Assembly (NCBI RefSeq): GCF_005049235.1
Contig: NZ_SUMD01000001.1
Location: 124,001 to 188,000, forward strand
Source of the DNA: Rhodococcus oryzae
Lineage (GTDB): Bacteria; Actinomycetota; Actinomycetes; Mycobacteriales; Mycobacteriaceae
Length of the DNA: 64,000 bases
Direction: 5' to 3'
The position numbers and the translations under genes are program-made. Positions within the stretch are counted from its first letter, which is position 1. Each line of letters opens with the position of its first letter. Of this stretch, positions 18,136-26,756 are shown one piece after another. The notes beneath the pieces are model-generated. The model was not told the origin of the DNA, made no database searches, and saw nothing but the letters and a program-made list of their open reading frames with translations.

Positions 18136-19245
18136 TCAGTTCTCGGCGGCGAGCTGCCCGCAGGCGGCGGCGATCTCCTGGCCGCGGGTGTCGCGGACGG
18201 TGCAGGACACGCCCTGCGCGATGACCCGGCGCACGAACTCACGCTCGACGTCCTTGGGGCTCGCGTCCCACTTGCTGCCCGGCGTCGGGTTCAGCGGGAT
18301 CAGGTTCACGTGCACCCGCGAGCCCAGCGCCTTGTGCAGCTTCTTGCCGAGCATGTCGGCGCGCCACGGCTGGTCGTTGATGTCGCGGATCAGCGCGTAC
18401 TCGATCGACACCCGGCGACCGGTCTGATCGGCGTAGTACTTGGCGGCGTCGAGCACCTCGGCGACCGTCCAGCGGTTGTTGACCGGGACCAGGGTGTCGC
18501 GCAGCTCGTCGTCCGGGGTGTGCAGCGACACCGCCAGCGTCACCGACAGCCCCTCGTCGGCCAGCTTGCGGATGGCAGGCGCCAGCCCGACCGTCGACAC
18601 GGTCACCGAGCGCTGCGACAGCCCGAGGCCGTCCGGCGCGGGCGAGGTGATCCGCCGGACCGCGGCGACCACCCGCTTGTAGTTCGCGAGCGGCTCCCCC
18701 ATGCCCATGAAGACCACGTTCGAGAGCCTGCCCTCGCCACCCGCGACGTCGCCATCCCGCATCGCCGCGGCGGCCGAGCGGACCTGATCCACGATCTCGG
18801 CGGTGGACAGGTTCCTGGTAAGTCCGGCCTGGCCGGTCGCGCAGAACGGGCACGCCATCCCGCAGCCGGCCTGGCTGGAGATGCACAGCGTCGCGCGGTC
18901 CGGGTAGCGCATGAGCACGCTCTCGAGCAGGGTGCCGTCGTTCGCCTTCCACAGCGTCTTGCGGGTGGTGCCGTCGTCGCATGCGACGTGCTTGACCGCG
19001 GTGAGCAGCGTCGGGAAGAGCGCCTCGCCCACCTTCTCGCGCACCGACGCGGGCAGGTCCGTCATCTTCTCGGGATCGGCCTCGAGCCTGCCGTAGTACT
19101 GACGGGCCAGCTGATCCGCCCGGAATCCGGGCAGGCCCAGCTCCTGAACGGCCGCCTTCCTGCCCTCGGAGTCGAGGTCGGCGAGGTGCGTCGGCGGCAT
19201 GCCGCGACGCGGAGCGTTGAACACGAGCGGGACTGAAACGGCCAT
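18136..19245 (-). CDS. rlmN: Dual-specificity 23S rRNA/tRNA adenine-C2 methyltransferase RlmN
   Basis: A 369-residue radical-SAM methyltransferase that methylates A2503 of 23S rRNA and A37 of some tRNAs. The cluster ligands CxxxCxxC are C128, C132 and C135 (CGMACPFC). The second catalytic Cys, which carries the transferred methylene, is C362 in AACGQL. The ATG at 19245 gives an N-terminus like the mycobacterial protein; the frame further upstream shadows the divergent gene. It is transcribed away from a LapA-like gene. Confidence 0.94.
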   Translation of the reverse strand: MAVSVPLVFNAPRRGMPPTHLADLDSEGRKAAVQELGLPGFRADQLARQYYGRLEADPEKMTDLPASVREKVGEALFPTLLTAVKHVACDDGTTRKTLWKANDGTLLESVLMRYPDRATLCISSQAGCGMACPFCATGQAGLTRNLSTAEIVDQVRSAAAAMRDGDVAGGEGRLSNVVFMGMGEPLANYKRVVAAVRRITSPAPDGLGLSQRSVTVSTVGLAPAIRKLADEGLSVTLAVSLHTPDDELRDTLVPVNNRWTVAEVLDAAKYYADQTGRRVSIEYALIRDINDQPWRADMLGKKLHKALGSRVHVNLIPLNPTPGSKWDASPKDVEREFVRRVIAQGVSCTVRDTRGQEIAAACGQLAAEN

Positions 19246-19338
19246 AGTGTGATCCAGTGTCCCATCCGGCACCCGCGACATGCGAATTCTCGTCGCGATG
19301 CGCGTGCAATCACACATCCGGTGCGAAATGATCGGGGC

Positions 19339-19731
19339 ATGGCGCACAGCGACGGACCCGATCCGGACACCACCTCCGAGCCGGTCGACGACCCGCGTGG
19401 TGCGGCCCAGCCGGCGCCCGCCACCGAGCCGCCGGCGGACCCCTCCCAGGCCGCACTCGATCGGCACACCAGCCTGGGCCATACCAAGGCGGCGGCCACC
19501 TGGACCGGCCTGGTCATCGGCGTCCTGGTCCTGATCCTGCTGCTGGTGTTCATCCTGCAGAACCTCGACCAGGTCGCGCTCCAGTTGTTCTTCTGGGAGT
19601 TCTCGCTGCCGCTCGGCGTGAGCCTGTTGCTCGCCGCAATCGCGGGCGCGCTGATCATGGCCCTCGCGGGCGGCGTCCGCATCGTGCAGATCCGCCGGTT
19701 GGCGAAGAAGACCAGATCCACCACCCGCTGA
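19339..19731 (+). CDS. LapA-domain (DUF1049) membrane protein
   Basis: A 130-residue protein with a Pro/Asp-rich N-terminus of ~50 residues and two membrane helices (about 55-75 and 90-112). Between them [18 protein letters not shown] is the hallmark of the LapA/YciS (DUF1049) family, and [11 protein letters not shown] ends it on the cytoplasmic side. In E. coli LapA works with LapB in envelope lipid control, but actinobacterial members lack LPS and their role is unknown. ATG at 19339 gives the compact form; an upstream start would add 30 residues of no clear homology. Confidence 0.8.
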   Translation: MAHSDGPDPDTTSEPVDDPRGAAQPAPATEPPADPSQAALDRHTSLGHTKAAATWTGLVIGVLVLILLLVFILQNLDQVALQLFFWEFSLPLGVSLLLAAIAGALIMALAGGVRIVQIRRLAKKTRSTTR

Positions 19732-19829
19732 CCCGCCTGTGCGGCTGCGCACATTACTTACGCAAACTGGCTCGGCACCCCCGGCGAGAGGACGATGAAG
19801 GCGTCGTCCCGATCATCGGAGGAGTTGCT

Positions 19830-20672
19830 GTGACCATTCACGCGGAGCGTCGAGGGGTTGCCGCCCCACCCGATCTCGCCCGGTCCTGGCTGCTGGTGCC
19901 CGCCACCAAGCCCGAGGCCTTCACACCCCCCGCCGAATCCGGGGTGGACGCGGTGATCCTCGACCTGGAGGACGCGGTGTCCCCGCCCGCCAAGCCCGCG
20001 GCCCGCGCCCGGGTGGTCGAGTGGCTCAGCCGCGGCGGCAGCGCCTGGGTCCGGATCAACGACGCAACCACGCCGTACTGGGCCGACGATCTCGCGGCCC
20101 TCGCGGCGGCGCCCGGCCTCGCCGGTGTGATGCTCGCCAAGACCGAGAGCGGCAACCAGGTGGACGCGACCGCGGACCGGCTGCCCGAGGGCACCCGCAT
20201 CCTCGCGTTGATCGAATCGGCGATGGGCCTGGAGGCCGCGCCCGAGATCGCCAGGGCGGACGGGGTGTTCCGGCTCGCGTTCGGCAGCGGCGACTTCCGC
20301 CGCGACACCGGCATGAGCGACGATCCGATGGCGATGGCGTACCCGCGGTCCCGCCTCGTCGTCGCCAGCCGCGCGGCCCGGCTCGCCGGGCCGATCGACG
20401 GCCCGACTATCAGCACGAACGAGACCGTCCTGCAACGTGATTCGGTGCTGACGGCATCCATGGGGCTGACCGGCAAGCTCTGCATGCACCCCGATCAGGC
20501 CCTCGCGGTCAATCGCGCGCTGAGCCCGAGCCCGGACGATGTCGCCTGGGCGCGGGATGTGATCGCCGAACTCGGCGAGGACGGCGAACGCGTGCGCGAC
20601 GGCAGCGACCTGCCGCGCCTGGCCAAGGCGAAGAAGGTCGCGGATCTCGCCAGGTCGTTCGGCCTGGACTAG
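19830..20672 (+). CDS. CitE-like CoA ester lyase (HpcH/HpaI family)
   Basis: A 280-residue TIM-barrel lyase. Motifs typical of CitE, malyl-CoA lyase and citramalyl-CoA lyase relatives are RSWLLVPATKPEAF, VILDLEDAVSP (metal-binding Asp/Glu), KTES, ALIESAMGLEAAPEI and GSGDFRRD. Stand-alone CitE-like proteins act on (S)-citramalyl-CoA or malyl-CoA, and which of these applies is open. GTG start with GGAGGAG 6 bases upstream. It is monocistronic and ends at a strong hairpin. Confidence 0.85.
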   Translation: MTIHAERRGVAAPPDLARSWLLVPATKPEAFTPPAESGVDAVILDLEDAVSPPAKPAARARVVEWLSRGGSAWVRINDATTPYWADDLAALAAAPGLAGVMLAKTESGNQVDATADRLPEGTRILALIESAMGLEAAPEIARADGVFRLAFGSGDFRRDTGMSDDPMAMAYPRSRLVVASRAARLAGPIDGPTISTNETVLQRDSVLTASMGLTGKLCMHPDQALAVNRALSPSPDDVAWARDVIAELGEDGERVRDGSDLPRLAKAKKVADLARSFGLD

Positions 20673-20691
20673 GCCCCGGCCCCGCGATTCA

Positions 20692-20737
20692 CCGAATACG
20701 GCCCAGGTCCCGATCGCGGGGCCTGGGCCGTACTCGG
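20692..20737 (+). terminator. Terminator after the CitE-like gene
   Basis: CCGAATACGGCCCAGG pairs with CCTGGGCCGTACTCGG with one mismatch around a GC-rich loop, 19 bp after the stop codon. The last bases touch the first of three GTGGTGTCG repeats. It separates the CitE-like gene from the ABC island. Confidence 0.8.
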
Positions 20738-20786
20738 TGGTGTCGACTGGCCGCTAGTGGTGTCGTTGCGGCATCCAGTGGTGTCG
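20737..20786 (+). repeat. Three GTGGTGTCG direct repeats at two-turn spacing
   Basis: GTGGTGTCG occurs at 20737, 20757 and 20778, that is at 20- and 21-bp steps, close to two helical turns. The core GGTGTC is also the half-site of the operator cluster at 20916-20988, so these may be an upstream part of the same regulatory array. The stretch 20787-20910 holds no gene or other structure that I can support. Confidence 0.6.
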
Positions 20787-20915
20787 TCGCGACCGCCGGC
20801 ACCGTCGTCATGCCCGAAACGCCATGAGAACGCCCCATCGTGTCGCATCTCCAAGCTTTCTCTCGCGAGCATCGCGATTGCCGTGACCTGCTCATTCATC
20901 GATTCCGCACCACAG

Positions 20916-20988
20916 TGACACCAGTTTGTCACCAGAAGTGACACCCCACCCCTTGCTATGACACCCGAGTGGTGTCATAGTGGTGTCA
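20916..20988. promoter_or_regulatory. TGACACC/GGTGTCA operator cluster
   Basis: Five copies of the 7-mer TGACACC or its complement GGTGTCA lie at 20916, 20939, 20959 (forward) and 20971, 20982 (reverse). The third and fourth form a perfect inverted repeat, TATGACACC-n5-GGTGTCATA (20957-20979). The fifth overlaps the A of the start codon of the ribbon-helix-helix gene. Such density right at a regulator's start strongly suggests autoregulation; which protein binds is inferred. Confidence 0.7.
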
Positions 20989-21500
20989 TGAACCTGACAA
21001 GATACGTCGACGAGCTACAGCACCAGCTCGCCACCGCAGCCGCAGCCGGCGGCGACGAGGCACGTGAGCTCGCCGACCGCCTGACCGCCCCGCTCGACGC
21101 CGCCGTCCGGCTCGTGCTGCTCGAGGCACTCTCGACAGCCGCGAACGAGATCACGGCCGAGCTCGCCCCCGGGTCCGTCGACGTGCGCCTCCAGGGCCGC
21201 GACCCGGAGTTCGTCGTCACCCCCGCCCCGGCCTCGGCATTCGAGAACGCAGAGCCCGCGACGGCGGAGCCCGCGCTGCCCACGGCCCTCGACCCCGACG
21301 ACGTCAGCACGTCTCGCACCACGCTCCGCCTCCCCGACCAGCTCAAGACCCAGGTCGAGGCGGCGGCGGCTCGTGAGGGCGTATCCCTCAACACGTGGCT
21401 CGTACGCGCGGTCGCGGCAGCTGTTCAGCCCACCTCACCGTCCCGAGCGACAGCACGCAGCTCCAGCACCGCCGGCCGGTTGACCGGCTGGGTGCGCTGA
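20988..21500 (+). CDS. Ribbon-helix-helix (HicB/CopG-like) regulator
   Basis: A 170-residue protein. The N-terminal ~80 residues are helical then strand-rich (AANEITAELAPGSVDVRLQGRDPEFVV). A Pro/Ala linker follows, and residues ~111-146 fit an Arc/CopG/HicB ribbon-helix-helix (TLRLPDQLK, then EGVSLNTWLVRAVAAAV). Databases often label such proteins HicB-family antitoxins, but no HicA toxin lies beside it; it heads a DUF4097-ABC transporter operon instead. The ATG at 20988 overlaps the last operator half-site; a start 30 bases upstream would include the operator in the coding region and is less likely. Likely role: DNA-binding autorepressor of this island. Confidence 0.8.
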   Translation: MNLTRYVDELQHQLATAAAAGGDEARELADRLTAPLDAAVRLVLLEALSTAANEITAELAPGSVDVRLQGRDPEFVVTPAPASAFENAEPATAEPALPTALDPDDVSTSRTTLRLPDQLKTQVEAAAAREGVSLNTWLVRAVAAAVQPTSPSRATARSSSTAGRLTGWVR

Positions 21501-21568
21501 CCCACCACCCCGAACCCCAGACCCGCGCCCCGCACACAGGGGCCGACACCACACCCCGAGGACTCACC

Positions 21569-22408
21569 ATGCCTACTTTTGCGACCCCAGAATCGATCAC
21601 CGTCGCCGTCGACATCGCCGCAGGCGCCGTCAATCTCGTCGCGAGTGACCGCGCCGACACCGTGGTCACCGTCCGCCCCAACGACCCGAGCAAGTCCGGC
21701 GATGTCAAGGCCGCCGAGGAGACCCGCATCGACTTCCACGACGGCACCCTCACCGTGCAGACGAACACCAGGTGGAAGTACCTCACCAAGTCCTCCGTCG
21801 ACATCACGATCGAGCTCCCGACCGGTTCCGCCCTGCAGGGCAGCGCGCTTGGCCCCCTGTTCGCCCAGGGTCGGCTCGGCGCCTGCTCGTTCACGAGCCG
21901 CGCAGGCGACGTCCGGATCGACGAGGCCGGCCGGCTCGACCTCCGCGCGAGCGCGGGCTCCGTCGTCGTGGGACGCGCACTCGGCTCCACCGAGATCGTC
22001 GTCACCGCAGGCGGCGTGCGCATCCGCGAGCTCGACGGAGACGCCAGCATCAAGAACCCGAACGGCCCCACCGAGATCGGCGAGTCCACCGGGATCCTGC
22101 GGGTGAACGGCGCCCACGGGCCCATCTCGATCGAGCGGTCGCTCGGTGACACCACCGCCCGGTCCGCGCACGGAAACATCCGCGTCGAGCAGGCCATCGC
22201 GGGCCGCGTCCAGCTCGAGAGCTCGACCGGCGCGATCGAGGTCGGGGTGCCCGAGGGCACTGCCGCCTGGCTCGACGCCACCGCGCAGCACGGCAAGGTC
22301 CGCAACCTCCTGCACGACGCCACCGGCCCCGACGAGAACGACCGAACCGTCGAGGTACGCGCAGGCAGCAGCTACGGCGACATCGTCGTCCGACGTCCGC
22401 ACGCCTGA
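21569..22408 (+). CDS. DUF4097-family beta-strand repeat protein
   Basis: A 279-residue soluble protein made of repeated short beta strands with Gly/Asn turns (GDVRIDEAGRLDLRASAGSVVVG, GGVRIRELDGDASIKN, HGNIRVEQAIAGRVQLE), as in DUF4097/DUF4098 right-handed beta-helix-like proteins. There is no signal peptide or membrane helix, so it is probably cytoplasmic. Function unknown; relatives often sit beside regulators and ABC exporters. The ATG at 21569 follows GAGGACTCACC. It lies 68 bp after the ribbon-helix-helix gene and 38 bp before the ATPase gene. Confidence 0.82.
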   Translation: MPTFATPESITVAVDIAAGAVNLVASDRADTVVTVRPNDPSKSGDVKAAEETRIDFHDGTLTVQTNTRWKYLTKSSVDITIELPTGSALQGSALGPLFAQGRLGACSFTSRAGDVRIDEAGRLDLRASAGSVVVGRALGSTEIVVTAGGVRIRELDGDASIKNPNGPTEIGESTGILRVNGAHGPISIERSLGDTTARSAHGNIRVEQAIAGRVQLESSTGAIEVGVPEGTAAWLDATAQHGKVRNLLHDATGPDENDRTVEVRAGSSYGDIVVRRPHA

Positions 22409-22446
22409 CCCGAGCCCACCAACAACCCACCATCGAAGGAGAACCC

Positions 22447-23247
22447 ATGACCACCACCGTCCGCGGTCCCGCGATCGAGGTCGCCGGCCTGCGCAAGTCG
22501 TACCGATCGAAGGCAGGCGAGCAGCTCGTGCTCGACGGCGTCGACCTGGTCGTGCCTGCCGGCACCGTGACCGCGCTGCTCGGCCCCAACGGGGCGGGCA
22601 AGACCACCGCCGTCGGCGTCATGTCCACCCTGCTCGCCGCCGACGCAGGCACGGTCCGCGTCGCCGGCCACGACGTGGCACGTGAGCCCGAGGCGGTGCG
22701 CGCGTCCATCGGCGTGACCGGCCAGATCACCGCCGTCGACGAGCTGCTCAACGCCACCGAGAACCTGCGGCTCATGGCCGACCTCAACCACCTCGGCCGC
22801 ACCGAGGGACGCCGCCGGATCACCGACCTGCTCGAGCGCTTCGACCTCGCCGACGCCGCGCGCAAGCCCGTGGCGACCTTCTCCGGCGGCATGAAGCGCA
22901 AGCTCGACCTCGCGATGACGCTCGTCGGCGCACCGTCCGTGGTGTTCCTCGACGAGCCGACGACGGGCCTCGACCCGCGCAGCCGTCGTGTCCTGTGGGA
23001 CGAGGTCCGGACGCTCGTCGCCGCGGGCACGACGATCCTGCTCACCACGCAGTATCTCGAGGAGGCCGACAAGCTCGCCGACTCAGTCGCCGTCTTGAAC
23101 GAAGGCCGCATCGTCGCCGAGGGCACCCCCGCCGAGCTCAAGGCCGCGCACGACACCGGCTCGCTCGACGACGTGTTCCTCGCCCTCACCGAGCCGCCCA
23201 CCGAGACCGAGAACGACCCCGCCACCAGCAAGGAGAACGTCCGATGA
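22447..23247 (+). CDS. DrrA-type ABC exporter ATP-binding protein
   Basis: A 266-residue ATPase of the daunorubicin-resistance class. Walker A GPNGAGKTT falls at about 49-57, the signature FSGGMKRKLD is near 144, Walker B VVFLDEPTTGLD is near 165, and the switch His is replaced by Gln in TTQYLEEAD, as is usual in DrrA-type ATPases. It powers the overlapping permease gene. GAAGGAG lies 5 bases before the ATG. The exporter substrate is unknown; drugs, lipids or peptides are possible. Confidence 0.9.
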   Translation: MTTTVRGPAIEVAGLRKSYRSKAGEQLVLDGVDLVVPAGTVTALLGPNGAGKTTAVGVMSTLLAADAGTVRVAGHDVAREPEAVRASIGVTGQITAVDELLNATENLRLMADLNHLGRTEGRRRITDLLERFDLADAARKPVATFSGGMKRKLDLAMTLVGAPSVVFLDEPTTGLDPRSRRVLWDEVRTLVAAGTTILLTTQYLEEADKLADSVAVLNEGRIVAEGTPAELKAAHDTGSLDDVFLALTEPPTETENDPATSKENVR

Positions 23248-24083
23248 CCGCCATCGCCACCACCGCTCCCGCCACCACAGTGCGCTCGCGCCCGGCGACG
23301 GATGTCCTCACCATGCTGCGCCGCAACCTCCTACGCGCGGTGCGCTACCCGGGGCTCACCATGTTCCTCGTCGCAGGCCCGCTGGTGATGCTCGTGCTGT
23401 TCGTGTACATCTTCGGCGGCGCCCTCGGCGCAGGCGTCATGCCAGGGGTCGCCCCCGGTGCCGACGGGCGGGCGGCGTACCTGGACTACATCACGCCGAC
23501 CCTGTTCATCCTCACCATCGTCGGCGCGGGCCAGTCCGTGGCCATCAGCGCCGCCATGGACGCCGCGAGCGGGATCATGGCGCGGTTCAAGACCATGGCG
23601 ATCTCGCCGGGGTCCGTGCTCTCCGGGCAGGTTCTCGGCACCGTTCTCCAGTCGCTGGCGGCGCTCGTCCTCGTGCTGGGCGCGGCACTCGCGATGGGCT
23701 ACCGTCCCGACGCCGACGTGCTCGACTGGGCCGCCCTGCTGGGCCTGTTCGTGATGTTGGGCCTCGCCCTCAGCTGGCTGTGCGTCGCGATGGGGCTGAA
23801 CGCTCGGAGCGTCGAGACCGCCAGCAACACCCCGATGATCCTGCTGCTGCTGCCCTTCCTGGGTAGCGGGTTCGTGCCGGTCGAGACCATGCCGACGGCG
23901 GTGCGCTGGTTCGCGGAGTACCAGCCGTTCACGCCGATCATCGAGACCGTGCGCGGGCTGCTCGCCGGCGGCGAGGGACTCGAGGGCGCGGTGGTTGCGC
24001 AGGCCGTCGGCTGGACAGTGGCGATCGGCGTCGCCGGATACGCGTGGGCGCGCTCCCTCTACCGCCGCGAGCGTCGCCTCTGA
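23244..24083 (+). CDS. ABC-2 type exporter permease (DrrB-like)
   Basis: A 279-residue membrane protein with six helices. It has the ABC-2 signature around GVMPGVAPGADGRAAYLDYITPTLF and PFLGSGFVPVETMP, typical of DrrB-like permeases. The ATG overlaps the ATPase stop (ATGA), so the two are translationally coupled. With the ATPase it forms a half-size exporter that would dimerise. It is the last gene of the island and is followed by a hairpin. Confidence 0.9.
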   Translation: MTAIATTAPATTVRSRPATDVLTMLRRNLLRAVRYPGLTMFLVAGPLVMLVLFVYIFGGALGAGVMPGVAPGADGRAAYLDYITPTLFILTIVGAGQSVAISAAMDAASGIMARFKTMAISPGSVLSGQVLGTVLQSLAALVLVLGAALAMGYRPDADVLDWAALLGLFVMLGLALSWLCVAMGLNARSVETASNTPMILLLLPFLGSGFVPVETMPTAVRWFAEYQPFTPIIETVRGLLAGGEGLEGAVVAQAVGWTVAIGVAGYAWARSLYRRERRL

Positions 24084-24101
24084 GCGTCCACCCACCAGCT
24101 G

Positions 24102-24139
24102 TCAGGGCCACACCGGGATACGTCCCGGAGTGGCCCTGA
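24102..24139. terminator. Terminator closing the ABC island
   Basis: TCAGGGCCAC pairs with GTGGCCCTGA, then CCGGGA with TCCCGG after one A-A mismatch, around the loop TACG. It lies between the exporter permease and the convergent DUF1801 gene and probably serves both. Confidence 0.85.
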
Positions 24140-24180
24140 AAGCTCGTTGGTGGAGGGAGTCGGTTGGTGTGGCGAACCGG

Positions 24181-24531
24181 TCAGCGCGCGGCGTCGATCT
24201 CCTCGCGGCGCAGGGCGATGATGCGGGTGAGCACCTGCGGCGGCAGCGGCCGGTCCGCGGTGAACCTGATGGTGCCCTTCGACAGCGAGTATCCGTCCAG
24301 CTCGGGCGCGACCGCCTCGACGACCGCCGCGCTGAACGGGAACACCGACAGGTGCGTTGCGGCGGCTCGCACGCTGAGCAGCGGCCTGTCCCGATAGCGC
24401 AACGCAGGCATGCCGTAGCTCACGCCCTCGGTCGCGTCGGGGGCCAGTTCCAGCGCGCGCACCCGGATGCCGTCGAGCAACGACCGCTCGGGTTCGTCGA
24501 GCGTCGCCAGATAATCGGTCAGCTCAGCCAT
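24181..24531 (-). CDS. DUF1801 family protein
   Basis: A 116-residue protein matching DUF1801 (YdhG/IscA-like iron-chaperone superfamily): EGVSYGMPALRYRDRPLLSVRAAATHLSVFPF is the characteristic central part, and LSKGTIRFTADRPLPPQVLTRI closes the domain. Function is not established. ATG at 24531 chosen as the start of homology; the frame extends upstream without it. It lies 46 bp after the methyltransferase gene on the same strand. Confidence 0.8.
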   Translation of the reverse strand: MAELTDYLATLDEPERSLLDGIRVRALELAPDATEGVSYGMPALRYRDRPLLSVRAAATHLSVFPFSAAVVEAVAPELDGYSLSKGTIRFTADRPLPPQVLTRIIALRREEIDAAR

Positions 24532-24577
24532 CAGGCCATCATGCCCCCGCCCCGCTGTCGCGGGCAGGAGGAACGAC

Positions 24578-25282
24578 TCAATACAGCAGCCCGGCGGGGG
24601 CGCGCCTGGTGTGGACCCGGTAGCCGACCTCGAGCGACAGTCCCGGGGTCTGCGCATAGGCGCGCTGCGCGATCTTGCCGCTGAACTCGATCCCGAGCAC
24701 GGCGCGCAGGGACTCCCTGGTGTCGAACTCCCACCGGGTCCGCACCCGCGAGAGCTCGAATCCCTGTGCGGCGAAGAAGGACTCGACCCCGGCCGGGTCG
24801 TAGTGCGGCAGATCCGCGCGCATCCACTCGCCGTACGGGCCGACGGTGGCGTCCAGGTCGACCACCGCGAGCACTCCCCCTGGCCGCAGGACCCGCATGG
24901 ATTCGGTGATGCCGGGCCCGCAGCCCGCGCCGAAGAAGTACGCGGTCCGCGCGTGCACGACGTCCACGGAGTTCTCGGGCAGCGGGATCCGCTCGGCAGA
25001 GCCCGCCAGCACCGTGACGGTGTCGAGTCCCGCCGTGCGCCTGCGCGCCCGGTCGACCAGCGGCGGGTGCGGCTCGACGCCGACCACCGACCGAGCCCCC
25101 GCCGCGAACACCGGTAGGTGGAAACCGGTGCCGCAGCCGAGGTCCAGCACGTCGCGCCCGGCCCAGTCGGCGACCCGGCGCAACTCCGCGAACACCGCGC
25201 CGTCCACGTCCTGGGCGCGGTTCTCCACCTCGTAGACGTCCGGCCAGTGCCAGATGTTGGGGCTCGGGATCGGTGCCGTCAC
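24578..25282 (-). CDS. Class I SAM-dependent methyltransferase
   Basis: A 234-residue protein with motif I VLDLGCGTGFHLPVFA (about residues 45-60), motif II VVGVEPHPPLV and a later GVLAVVDLDA strand: a UbiE/Methyltransf_11-type Rossmann fold. The N-terminal PSPNIWHWPDVYEVENRAQD is conserved in an actinobacterial group of unknown substrate. The GTG start lies 16 bp downstream of the cdsA stop, so it may be read from the frr-cdsA transcript. Confidence 0.83.
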   Translation of the reverse strand: MTAPIPSPNIWHWPDVYEVENRAQDVDGAVFAELRRVADWAGRDVLDLGCGTGFHLPVFAAGARSVVGVEPHPPLVDRARRRTAGLDTVTVLAGSAERIPLPENSVDVVHARTAYFFGAGCGPGITESMRVLRPGGVLAVVDLDATVGPYGEWMRADLPHYDPAGVESFFAAQGFELSRVRTRWEFDTRESLRAVLGIEFSGKIAQRAYAQTPGLSLEVGYRVHTRRAPAGLLY

Positions 25283-25298
25283 GACTGCGCTCGCACGT

Positions 25299-26162
25299 TC
25301 ACAGCAGCGCGGTGAACACCAGCCAGGTGACGAACGCGGACGGCAGCAGCGAGTCCAGCCGGTCCATGATCCCGCCGTGCCCGGGCAGCAGCGTGCCCAT
25401 GTCCTTGATGCCGAGCTCGCGCTTGACCTGCGACTCGATCAGGTCGCCGGTGGTGGCCACCAGGACCAGCACGACGCCGAGCACCACACCGACCACCGCG
25501 TCGGCATCGAGGATGAGGGTGACGGTGAGGACCGAGCCGATCACACAGAAGACCAGGGAACCGGCGAAGCCCTCCCAGGACTTCTTCGGGCTGATCGCGG
25601 GCACCATCGGGTGCTTGCCGAACAGCACGCCCGCCGCGTAGCCGCCGACGTCGGAGCACACCACCCCGATGATCAGGCAGAAGATCCGTCCCGGACCGTC
25701 CTCCTGACGCACCATCAGCGTCGCGAACGAGGCCAGCAGCGGGATCCACGCGGCCACGAAGACCGCGACACCGGTGTCGCGGAGGAAGTTCTGCGGGGTG
25801 GCCTTCAGCCCGCCCTGCAGCAGGCGCCACACCATGCACGCGAGCACCGTGCCTGCGAACCCGCCGAGCACTCCGGTGGTGCCGTACGGCCAACCCAGCC
25901 AGATCGTGGCCTGCCCACCGAGCAGGAGCGGGACGAACGGGACCGCGATCCCGCCCTCGCGCAACCGCTTGGTGACCTCCCAGGTCGCGACGGCCATGGC
26001 GGCCGCCACGATGGCGAAGAACAGGTTCGGGACGTAGAGCAGCGCGGCGACGAGCATCGCCCCGAGTCCAACGCCGACCCCGATCGCCGCGGGCAGGTCG
26101 CGTCCTGCCTTGGCGTTCACGGCCGCGGCGGCGCCCTGGGGCGCCGAGCCTTCGGTTGACAC
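25299..26162 (-). CDS. cdsA: Phosphatidate cytidylyltransferase
   Basis: A 287-residue integral membrane enzyme with about eight helices that makes CDP-diacylglycerol from phosphatidic acid and CTP, the branch point to phosphatidylinositol, cardiolipin and phosphatidylethanolamine. The family signature is seen at SDVGGYAAGVLFGKHP followed by ISPKKSWEGFAGS, holding the metal- and substrate-binding Asp/Lys residues. The GTG start has GGAGG seven bases before it, and its first base overlaps the frr stop (TAGTG). Confidence 0.92.
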   Translation of the reverse strand: MSTEGSAPQGAAAAVNAKAGRDLPAAIGVGVGLGAMLVAALLYVPNLFFAIVAAAMAVATWEVTKRLREGGIAVPFVPLLLGGQATIWLGWPYGTTGVLGGFAGTVLACMVWRLLQGGLKATPQNFLRDTGVAVFVAAWIPLLASFATLMVRQEDGPGRIFCLIIGVVCSDVGGYAAGVLFGKHPMVPAISPKKSWEGFAGSLVFCVIGSVLTVTLILDADAVVGVVLGVVLVLVATTGDLIESQVKRELGIKDMGTLLPGHGGIMDRLDSLLPSAFVTWLVFTALL

Positions 26163-26719
26163 TAAACCTCCAGCAATTCAGCTTCCTTGTGCTTCACAAG
26201 TTCGTCGATGTGCGCCACATACTTGGCGGTGGTCTTGTCGAGTTCCTTCTCGGCGCGCCCGACCTCGTCCTCGCCCGCATCGCCGTCCTTCTGGATGCGC
26301 GAGAGCTCGTCCATCGCCTTGCGGCGGACGTTGCGGATGGAGACCTTGGCGTCCTCGCCCTTGCCCTTCGCCTGCTTGACGAACTCGCGGCGACGCTCCT
26401 CGGTCAGCTGCGGCACCGAGATGCGGATGATGCTGCCGTCGTTGCTGGGGTTGAGCCCCAGGTCCGAGTTGCGGATCGCGGTCTCGATCGGGCCGAGCTG
26501 CGCGGCCTCGTAGGGCTTGATGATGACCATCCGCGCCTCGGGCACGTTGATGCTCGCCAGCTGGGTGATCGGTGTGATCGACCCGTAGTACTCGATCACG
26601 ATCCGGTTGAACATGCCCGGGTTCGCCCGGCCGGTGCGGATTCCGCCGAGGTCCTCCTTGGCCACCGCGACGGCCTTCTCCATCTTCTCCTCGGCGTCGA
26701 AGAGAGCTTCATCAATCAC
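26162..26719 (-). CDS. frr: Ribosome recycling factor
   Basis: A 185-residue protein that, with EF-G, splits the post-termination ribosome. Clear family features: start [16 protein letters not shown], then [43 protein letters not shown] and [16 protein letters not shown] at 26719 is chosen because GGAGG lies 7 bases upstream and the length fits the family; the frame continues upstream into the pyrH gap. It is followed at once by cdsA. Confidence 0.95.
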   Translation of the reverse strand: MIDEALFDAEEKMEKAVAVAKEDLGGIRTGRANPGMFNRIVIEYYGSITPITQLASINVPEARMVIIKPYEAAQLGPIETAIRNSDLGLNPSNDGSIIRISVPQLTEERRREFVKQAKGKGEDAKVSIRNVRRKAMDELSRIQKDGDAGEDEVGRAEKELDKTTAKYVAHIDELVKHKEAELLEV

Positions 26720-26756
26720 GGTGTTCCTCCAGGCTCGGCGGGTGCGGTGGGATGGT

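Noticed and set aside
20988-21500. A HicAB toxin-antitoxin system
   Set aside because: The C-terminal fold is HicB/CopG-like, but there is no small HicA-like toxin gene on either side; the partners are DUF4097 and ABC exporter genes.
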